Assembly (NCBI RefSeq): GCF_014651535.1
Contig: NZ_BMXB01000014.1
Coordinates: forward strand, 1 to 64,000
DNA: 64,000 bases
Reading direction: 5' to 3'
Source: Salinimicrobium marinum
GTDB taxonomy: Bacteria > Bacteroidota > Bacteroidia > Flavobacteriales > Flavobacteriaceae
The notes below the pieces were generated by a model, which was not told the origin of the DNA, ran no database searches, and was given only the letters and a program-made list of their open reading frames with translations. This document shows positions 52,618-61,300 of the stretch, in pieces (position 1 is the first letter of the stretch; each line of letters starts with the position of its first letter). The position numbers were made by a program, and so were the translations under genes.

Positions 52618-54237
52618 ATGAGATACTTTTCAATCTTTTTCGCCCTGATTTTTCTTGTTTCCTGTTCAGACGATGAAAATCCGGTTGTACAGCAGTATAT
52701 ATTGACCACAGGAGTTACTCCGGAAGATGGAGGATCTGTTTCTCCTTCCAAAGAGAATTATGTTTCAGGAGAGGTGCTGGAGCTGCTGGCGGAGCCTGCA
52801 AATGGCTATGAATTTATTTCCTGGGAAGGAGACCTTTCTGGAAATGAAAATCCGGTCGAGATTACCATGGACAGCGAAAAAAAGGTCACTGCCGTTTTTG
52901 AAAAATCTGCTGCTGCCGAATCCATTGTCATTTATACCATCAATGATCCTCACGGAAAGATCAACAATTTTGCGCGGATCAAAGCGATCATTGATGCAGA
53001 AAAAGAAAATGAATCTCAGGTGTTCTTTGTGAGTGGAGGAGACATCTTCTCCGGAAATCCAATTGTTGATTATCATCCCGAAAAAGGCTCTCCTATAGTT
53101 GATCTTATGGGCAAAGCTGGAATGGATGTGAGCGTGATTGGAAATCATGAATTTGACTACGGACAAAAAATTCTGAATAACAGAATGGAACAGGCTTCAT
53201 TTCCGTTTTTGCTGGCCAATATCAGCAAAGAAAATGGAGAACTTAACCTTCCGGATGGACAGATAACCGTGGAAAAAGACGGTTTTAAAATTGCATTTAT
53301 CGGGGTGGTGGAGACAGGTTCTCCCGGACATAAACCTTCAACCCATCCAAAAAAGATCACCGGACTCGAGTTTTCTGAAGGTGTGGATGCCGTAGGGGCT
53401 TATAAACATTCACAAGAGGTTCAGGATGCAGACCTGGTGGTGGCGCTAACGCATTACGGGCAGTATGGGGACAGGCAGATACTTCTAAAACACGATTTCA
53501 TAGATCTGGTAGTTGGAGGTCACAATCATGCCGTGTATAGTGAAAGGGTTGCTGGCCGGTATATGGTGCAATCGGGTTCAGACCTTGAATATCTAACAAA
53601 GTTGTCGCTGGAAGTGCGGAACGGAGAGATTACAAATTATGAATATGAGCTAATTAATCTCGATGAGGTACACGTTCTGGATGAAGCTTTACAGGAGGAG
53701 ATCACAGCCTATAATAACATTCCCGAACTTTTTGTGGAAATAGGAACTTCGCTGCAAAACCACAATTCGGCTGAAACAGGATGTTTTTATACCGATGCGC
53801 TTAGAACGATCACGGGTGCAGATCTTGTTTTTCAGAATTACGGTGGGATCAGGGCCGGACTCGATTACGGAAAAATTACTCCTTTTGATATTTACACGAT
53901 CGATCCCTTCGGAAATGGCCTAGATACTTTTAAAATGACCGTAGCCGAATTGAAAGCTTTCTTCCATTCCGGCAGTGCACCATCTCTGGCTTATTCCGGA
54001 ATTGAAATGGTGAATCGTAACGGATCTATCGATTTACTGGATTCTTCCGGAAAATCACTTCCCGATGATAAGATTCTTACTGTGGGATTAAACGATTATA
54101 TATCTAACGTCTACCCGCAATACTTTGAAACCCCTGAAAAGACCTTTGAAAAAACGACTGCTGAATACATTATTGATTACCTCAAGGAATATCAGTCAGT
54201 GATCGATTACAAGAATTGTGAACGCAGTAGCAGGTAA
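52618..54237 (+). CDS. 5'-nucleotidase/metallophosphoesterase lipoprotein with N-terminal InlB-type repeat
   Basis: This 539-residue protein has a lipobox (FLVSC, Cys about 16) and a short SDDENP tether. A divergent InlB B-repeat (about 28-96; TTGVTPEDGGSVSPSKENYVS, then WEGDLSGNENPVEITMDSEKK) is followed by a 5'-nucleotidase-type catalytic domain (about 102-330: TINDPHGK, SGGDIFSGNP, IGNHEFDYG, VGGHNHA) and the C-terminal domain (about 350-520). Metal ligands are complete. It probably degrades extracellular nucleotides for phosphate or nucleoside uptake, anchored at the cell surface. Confidence 0.9.
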   Translation: MRYFSIFFALIFLVSCSDDENPVVQQYILTTGVTPEDGGSVSPSKENYVSGEVLELLAEPANGYEFISWEGDLSGNENPVEITMDSEKKVTAVFEKSAAAESIVIYTINDPHGKINNFARIKAIIDAEKENESQVFFVSGGDIFSGNPIVDYHPEKGSPIVDLMGKAGMDVSVIGNHEFDYGQKILNNRMEQASFPFLLANISKENGELNLPDGQITVEKDGFKIAFIGVVETGSPGHKPSTHPKKITGLEFSEGVDAVGAYKHSQEVQDADLVVALTHYGQYGDRQILLKHDFIDLVVGGHNHAVYSERVAGRYMVQSGSDLEYLTKLSLEVRNGEITNYEYELINLDEVHVLDEALQEEITAYNNIPELFVEIGTSLQNHNSAETGCFYTDALRTITGADLVFQNYGGIRAGLDYGKITPFDIYTIDPFGNGLDTFKMTVAELKAFFHSGSAPSLAYSGIEMVNRNGSIDLLDSSGKSLPDDKILTVGLNDYISNVYPQYFETPEKTFEKTTAEYIIDYLKEYQSVIDYKNCERSSR

Positions 54238-54349
54238 AAGCTGGAGCCATGATTTTGGTGTAAATTCAGAAGTTCAATGAAGCAGGAAAAAGGAGAAATA
54301 TTTATTTACTTTTTTTATCTGAAAATTTAGCGAAAATCAAAAATTACAT

Positions 54350-54357
54350 TATATTTG
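54350..54357 (+). promoter_or_regulatory. -7 box of the tRNA-Asn pair
   Basis: TATATTTG matches TAnnTTTG and lies 25 nt before the first tRNA. Confidence 0.5.
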
Positions 54358-54381
54358 CAACCGCAAAAATGGTTGCGACAT

Positions 54382-54455
54382 TCCTCCTTAGCTCAGTTGG
54401 TTAGAGCATCTGACTGTTAATCAGAGGGTCCTTGGTTCGAGCCCAAGAGGAGGAG
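54382..54455 (+). tRNA. tRNA-Asn (GTT)
   Basis: The 74-nt cloverleaf has a TCCTCCT/AGGAGGA acceptor, D-arm TAGCTCAGTTGGTTAGAGCA, anticodon loop CTGTTAA with anticodon GTT, T-arm CTTGG-TTCGAGC-CCAAG and discriminator G. CCA is not encoded. Confidence 0.96.
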
Positions 54456-54511
54456 CAAATTGAAAAGAGGGTTTAGTACCTCATTTGACCACACTAAAGA
54501 CATATTGAAAT

Positions 54512-54585
54512 TCCTCCTTAGCTCAGCTGGTTAGAGCATCTGACTGTTAATCAGAGGGTCCTTGGTTCGAGCCCAAGAGGGGGAG
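54512..54585 (+). tRNA. tRNA-Asn (GTT), second copy
   Basis: It is a near-exact copy of the first gene 56 bp downstream. It differs in the D-loop (GCTGG for GTTGG) and in the 3' acceptor strand (AGGGGGA), which turns one U-A pair into U-G. The fold stays complete. Confidence 0.95.
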
Positions 54586-54591
54586 CAAATA

Positions 54592-54619
54592 AAGCCTGAC
54601 AGAAATGTTAGGCTTTTTT
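54592..54619 (+). terminator. Terminator of the tRNA-Asn pair
   Basis: AAGCCTGAC pairs with GTTAGGCTT (one G-T) around AGAAAT, followed by TTTT. Confidence 0.75.
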
Positions 54620-54644
54620 GTTTCACAATTTGGTGGATTGGATG

Positions 54645-54779
54645 ATGTACTGTGTTTTCATTTTATATTCTGAAGGGCTGGATCGATTTTATACTAGGTT
54701 CACATCAAATTTGGATGTAAAAATGAAATTTCACCTTAATCCTAAAGTTTTAAAGCCTACAGCAAAGGCAAATGACTGA
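54645..54779 (+). pseudogene. Decayed GIY-YIG endonuclease gene
   Basis: This frame reads MYCVFILYSEGLDRFYTRFT then SNLDVKMKFHLNP and stops at TGA. It follows the plan of short flavobacterial GIY-YIG proteins (VYILYS, then FYIGYTSDLDKRL, then WVLF). Here the second motif is altered (FYTRFTSNLD, key Gly lost) and the stop falls where WVLF is expected (TGA for TGG, followed by GTTTTGG). So the gene is dead. It sits directly after the tRNA pair, a common site for such genes. Confidence 0.55.
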
Positions 54780-55348
54780 GTTTTGGGATCACTCCTACAA
54801 ATTATGGACTAGGCAAAAAATTTGGTTATCTGGAGAGGAAGAATTCGATGTCTTTGACTTCTCTAACTGACTTCCAAAAGGCTTTTATTTTGAATTAGAA
54901 GATTCTCTCTTTATGTTATATGTTAACAACTACATTACTTCCTACAGAATGTTTAGGTATAAATCAGGGGAGAAATTTATTTAAGAAGGCTATCTGGAAA
55001 AATTGTATTAATGATTCTTTGGACGGCGAAGGTGAATTAGGCAGCAGAACCACTTTCGAAAAAGCTTTTAATAAGGAGAAGTAAGTTCTGGCCAGTCTTT
55101 ACAGTGGTATCAAATAAACTATCCTTCAACTCATAATTATTCTCCTCCCCTTCTACCCTAAAAATTAGACGATTAGGATTGTGTCCAAATCAAATTTGGT
55201 CACCATTACATTCGTATTTTATCCTGTTAATTATCCTTTTTAACGTTTTTTTGCAATATTATAACATTTCATTTAACAGAATTTTCGCTCTACTAAGTAG
55301 AGCGTATTATTTAAGATCCTCCTTAATACCCATCAATTCTATTTCTAT
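54780..55348. other. Non-coding or decayed stretch before the giant gene
   Basis: No intact reading frame above about 60 codons was found in these 569 bp on either strand. The first part (to about 54900) may continue the GIY-YIG remnant. The last 100 bp are A/T-rich leader with the dyad at 55286-55304. I see no clear consensus promoter for the giant gene. Confidence 0.5.
55286..55304 (+). promoter_or_regulatory. Perfect dyad in the leader of the giant gene
   Basis: CGCTCTACT and AGTAGAGCG are exact inverse complements around a single A, 44 nt before the ATG. It is too short of T tail to be a terminator. It may be a regulator site or an mRNA hairpin; the tight 1-nt centre favours a DNA-binding dimer. 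Confidence 0.45.
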
Positions 55349-58300
55349 ATGAAACAAAATTACATTCCGAAAATTCTAATTTTCTTTATTTTATGCCTCG
55401 GAGGTAAAGTGTCCTTTGCGCAGACTTTTGAGCAGGTTTTGCCTCCTCCTCCCGCCCCACAAATCCTTCCCGACTTTAAAGGAGTACAACATAGCTCGAT
55501 TGCTTTTGCCGATGTAGATGGAGATGGTGACCAGGATGTATTAATAGCCGGTGGTTCTGGTGATATGAACGGAGGTACGATGGGAGGGGAAGGAGCTAGT
55601 GCTATTCTATATCTTAATGATGGATCTGGCGACTACACAGAAGCTACAGGAACTCCTTTTATGGGAGTACAAAAGGGTTCCGTAGCTTTTGCCGATGTAG
55701 ATGGAGATGGTGACCAGGATGTGTTGATAACCGGTAGTACTGGTGGCATGTATGGTGACGGGGAGTCTGTTGCTAAACTATATCTCAATAATGGATTCGG
55801 TAACTTTTCAGAACTTTTAGATACCCCTTTCGAAGGTGTGCAAAATAGTTCCGTAGCTTTTGCCGATGTAGATGGAGATGGTGACCAGGATGTGCTAATT
55901 ACTGGAATGTCTGGTGATTATTATAATGGAATTACTAATTCTCAACTTTATTTGAATGATGGTAATGGCAACTATACGAAAGATAACACTAATTTCTTTG
56001 AAGGAGTGCAGTACGGCTCCATAGCTTTTGCCGATGTAGATGGAGATAGCGATCAGGATGTTTTAATCACAGGAATTTCTGGTGATGAGTGGCAAGGAGT
56101 TCGCGGTTCTACGCTTTATATCAACGACGGTTTGGGAAATTTCTTAGAAGACATAAATACTCCTTTCCCGGGAGTGGGAAATAGTTCTATAGCTTTTGCA
56201 GATATTGATGGGGATAATGATCAGGATGTATTGATCACAGGCATGGATATTAACTACAATTCGATTGCCAAACTTTATAAAAATGATGGTGGTGGTAATT
56301 ATTCAGAATCAACAGGTACTTCTTTCGAAGGAGTAGAAAATAGTTCCGTGGCTTTTGCTGATGTAGATGGAGATAGTGATCAGGATCTGTTAATCACAAG
56401 CTATAATATTTCCAGACTTTACAAGAATGATGGCTCGGGCAATTATATGGAAGATATTAATAATTCTTTTGCAGGAGCGCAATATAGTTCTATAGCTTTT
56501 GCAGATATAGATGGGGACAATGATCAGGACGTATTGATCACAGGTGGAGATAATCACTTAACACCTGTTGCCAAATTATATGTGAATATTGGTGCCGGTA
56601 ATTATGTAGAACCCACAGGAACATTTTTCCCAGGAGTGCAAAACAGTTCTATAGCTTTTGCTGATATAGATGGAGATAATGACCAGGATGTATTGATCAC
56701 TGGACATGATAATTCATATAACCGCATCGGAAAACTTTATAAAAATGACGGTTTTGGCAATTATTCAATAGTCACGGGAACTTCTTTCGCAGAAGTGGAA
56801 AATGGCTCTATAGCTTTTGCCGATGTAGATGGAGATGGTGATCAGGATGTGTTGATTACAGGTATGGATAATTCCAATAATCGTATCGCAAATCTTTATA
56901 AAAATGACGGCTCCGGCCATTATTCCGAAGTGATGGGAACTCCTTTCACAGGCGTGCAAAATAGTTCCATGGCTTTTGCCGATGTAGATGGAGATGGTGA
57001 TCAGGATGTCTTGATCACGGGGGCAGTGAGTAACTTGACATCTAGTGTTTCTTCAAAACTCTATAAAAACGACGGTCTGGGTAATTTTTCAGAAGTTACA
57101 GGAACCCCTTTTGAAGGAGTGCAGGACGGCTCCATGGCTTTTGCCGATGTAGATGGAGATGGTGACCAGGATGTGTTGATAACAGGTAGGAGCACGCCGT
57201 ATTCTAATGTTATCACCAAACTTTATAAAAATAATGGAGTTGGCAATTATACAGAAGTCACAGGTGCCCCTTTCACAGGAATGTATAATGGTTCTGTAGC
57301 TTTAGCCGATATAGATGGAGATAATGACCAAGACGTATTGATCACAGGCTATAATAACACTTCCTACAGACCAATCGCCAAACTTTATAAGAATGATGGT
57401 GCCGGTAATTATTCTGAAGTTACCGGCATGCCTTTCACAGGAGTACAAAATAGCTCCCTAGGTTTTGCCGATGTTGATGGAGATGGTTTCCAAGATGTGA
57501 TGATCACAGGTAGCAATGATAGTTATAATCCTATTACCAAACTTTATAAAAATGATGGCACAGGTAATTACACGGAAGTTTTAGGGCTTCCTTTCAAAGG
57601 TGTGCATTACGGTTCTATAGCTTTTGCCGATATAGATAGAGATAATGATAAAGATGTGCTTATTATAGGTACAACTGAAAATGGTTCTATTTCTACTTTG
57701 TATAGAAATACCAGTTTTGCAGCCAATACCCCACCCACCGCGGCTGCCGTGACCTTTTCAGGTACCTTAGAAGTTGGTAAAACCCTTGAAGGGAATTATT
57801 CTTATAATGATACTGACAGCGATCCCGAATCCTGCTCCACCTATATATGGTATCGGGCTGATGACGCTTCCGGAACTAATAAAGCGGCTATTAGCGAGGC
57901 CACTGATAAAACCTATGAGTTACAAACTACAGATGTTGGTAAATACATAAGCTTTGAAGTCACGCCCAATGATGGAACCAATGCCGGTACGGCAGTGGAA
58001 AGTGACCTGCAAGGGCCAGTAATTGCGATCCATCCAGATGAAAACAACATTCTGTATGTCAATAAAAATGTCACAGGGGATGGCAGCGGCGATTCCTGGG
58101 CCAATGCCCTTCCAGAATTAGCCGAAGCATTAAAATATGCCAAAAACAATGAAAGTAACTGGGAGAATTCTCCCTTGCAGATATGGGTAGCCGGTGGAAC
58201 GTATAAACCGCTTTACAGCCCACGTGATGGTGCTAATTTTGCCGATGAAGGCCGCGACAATGCTTTTTTATTGGTAAAGAATGTACAACTTTATGGCGGT

Positions 58301-61300
58301 TTTGCAGGTGCGGAAACCGCTTTGAACCAGCGCGATTTGGGTATTGAAGCAAATGTCAGTATTTTAAGTGGTGATTTTAACGGTGACGATGTCGCGAGCG
58401 GGAGTGGCAGTACACTGAGTATTACCGGGAATAGTGAAAATGCCTATCACGTGGTGCTAAGTTCTGGTGCTGTGGGCAGTGCCCGCCTTGATGGGTTCAC
58501 TATTAGTGGGGGGAACGCGAATGGAAGTTCAGATTTTACCGTTCATTCAAATACACTTTGGCGTAATAGAGGTGGAGGAATGTTCAATTCGTCTTCTTCC
58601 CCACAATTGGTCAATATAAAGGTTGTTCAAAATTCAACACAAAATTATGGTGCAGGGATGGTCAATTATGATTCTTCCCCACAATTAGTCAGCGTAATTA
58701 TTACGAATAATTTGGCAATAGATCATTGGGCCGGTGGTATGTTTAATGCTCATTCTTCCCCTAAATTGATTAATGTGAGCATTGTAGATAATTGGGCGCC
58801 GAATGATGCGGCAATGTACAATGGTTCCTCTGTTCCGGAATTTTACAACTCGATCGTTTGGGGAGGGATAAAACTTTCTCTTGGAGGCAACTACATCGCC
58901 CAGTACAGTCTCATCCAGGATAACAATAATACTTCCAATGGTAATATAGATGCTACCGGACTTGTTGAAGCCGACATCTTCGCCGATCCGGGAAACGGTG
59001 ATTTCAGCCTTAAAACAGCTAGTCCCGCAATCAATTCAGGTAACAATGGATTATTTCCCGGAGATTTACAAAACGCTACAGATTTGGCGGGAAATCCAAG
59101 GCTTTCTGAAGAAGCTATAGATATGGGTGCTTACGAAATTTTGGATTCTAAAGCCCCAACAGTTGTCATTTCCACTACGGAAATCAGTCCAAGCAATGCA
59201 GAAAGCTTTCTGGTAACCGTAAAATTCAGTGAAGATGTAACTGGTTTTGATGCTTCCGATTTGGTTGTTGCCAATGCAGAAGTAGAAAACTTTAAGGAAC
59301 AGGATGGCAGTTACTTTTTTGAGCTGAAACCCATAGAAGATGGAACGGTTAGCGTAGATATCGAGAGCAATGTAGCTGAAGATACAGCGGGAAATTCGAA
59401 TGAAGCTGCAACACAATTTAGTATTGAGAGTGATAGGACGGCCCCAACCGTAAAAATTAGCAGTACGGAAAGCGATCCCAGCAATGCAGATAGCGTTTCA
59501 ATAAATATAGAATTTAGCGAGAAAGTATCAGGTTTTGAAGTGTCCGATTTGAAGATTACTAACGGGACAGCAGAAAATTTTGAAGGTGAACATGATTCGT
59601 TTAGTTTCGATTTAAAACCCACAGAAAGAGGCACCGTAAAGATCGATATCGAGGGCAATGTAGCTGAAGATACAGCGGGGAATGCCAATAAAGCTGCAAC
59701 ACGATTCAGTATTTATTTTAAAGTTTCAGCAGAAATCGCAACAAACAGCACCCAAACTTTCACTTATGATGGAACTGTAAAAAATGTGGTGGCAAGTCTC
59801 AACAATGAGGAAGGTAGCTTAGAATATTTCCCGGAAAAAGGATATATCAATGTAGGGACTTATCCAATCACAGTTTCCGCAGCCGAAACCGAGCATTATT
59901 TGGCGGTTTCCAAAGAAGTGAATTTAGTTATTGAACCTGCAACTATTACAGGAGTGACCTTTGAAGATGATAGTTTCTCTTATAATGGTGAAGCTCACAG
60001 CTTAACCGTAACCGGACTTCCGGAAGGTGCTACAGTAGCTTATGCCGATAATGGGCAAATTAATGCAGGGACTTATAAAGTAACTGCAACAGTAAGTCAG
60101 GAAAATTACAATGATAAAGTACTGACTGCCGACCTTATTATCGAAAAGGCTAAAGCCGTAATCACTGCAGAGACATTACAAGCCTTTACCTATGACGGTA
60201 CTTCAAAAGCAGTAACTGCAAGTTTAAACCATTCAGAAACTGAATTGGCTTATACTTCTCAACAAGGATACACCAATGCAGGAACTTATCCTGTTACGAT
60301 TTCCGCAGAAGAGACAGACAATTATCTATCAACTTCAAGAGAAGTGTCGCTGGTAATTGAAAATGCAGAGATCACAGGTGTGGCTTTTGAAGATAATACC
60401 TTTACTTATGATGGCACTTCAAAATCCATTGAAGTTAGTAGTCTTCCTGAAGGAGCTTCTGTTAGTTATGAGAATAACGATCAAACGGAAGCAGGAACTT
60501 ACGAAGTAACTGCGACGGTAAGTCAGGAAAATTACAATGATCAAGTATTGAATGCAGATCTTGTGATTAACAAAGCAGCAGCGGTAATCACTGCTGAGGC
60601 CGTACGAACTTTTACGTATGACGGAATTGAAAAATCAGTAACTGCAAGTTTAAACCATTTAGAAACTGAATTGGTGTACACTCCTCAACAGGCTTATACC
60701 ACTGCCGGAACTTATGAAGTGACTGTTTCTGCTGAAGAGACAGACAATTATCTATCAGCTTCAAAAGAAGTGTCGCTGGTAATCGAAAATGCAGAAATTG
60801 AAGGAGTGGCCTTTGAAGGTGATACCTTCACTTATAATGGTGAAGCTCATAGTTTAGCCGTGACCGGACTTCCGGAAGGTGCATCAGTAGAATATGCCGA
60901 TAATGGGCAAATCAATGCAGGAACTTATAAAGTAACTGCAACAATAAGTCAGAAAAATTACAATGATCAAGTACTGACTGCTGATCTTGTGATTAACAAA
61001 TCAGAAGCCATCATCACTGCCGATGCTGTCCAAACCATCATTTATGATGGAATAGTGAAGAATGTTGCGGCCAGTCTAAACAATTCAGAAGCTATTTTAA
61101 CTTATACTCCTGCACAAGGATACACTGATGCTGGAACCTATGAAGTAACTATTTCCTCAGAAGAGACTGACAATTACTTGCCGGCTACCAAAGAAGTGTC
61201 TTTAGTGATCGAAAATGCTGAAATCACTGGAGTGATTTTTGAAGGTGATACTTTCATTTATGAAGGAATCTCACACAGCTTAGCAGTAACCGGTCTTCCA

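Noticed and set aside
54382-55348. Integrated phage or genomic island at the tRNA-Asn pair
   Set aside because: No integrase, no att duplication and no phage genes are visible; only one decayed GIY-YIG fragment lies there.
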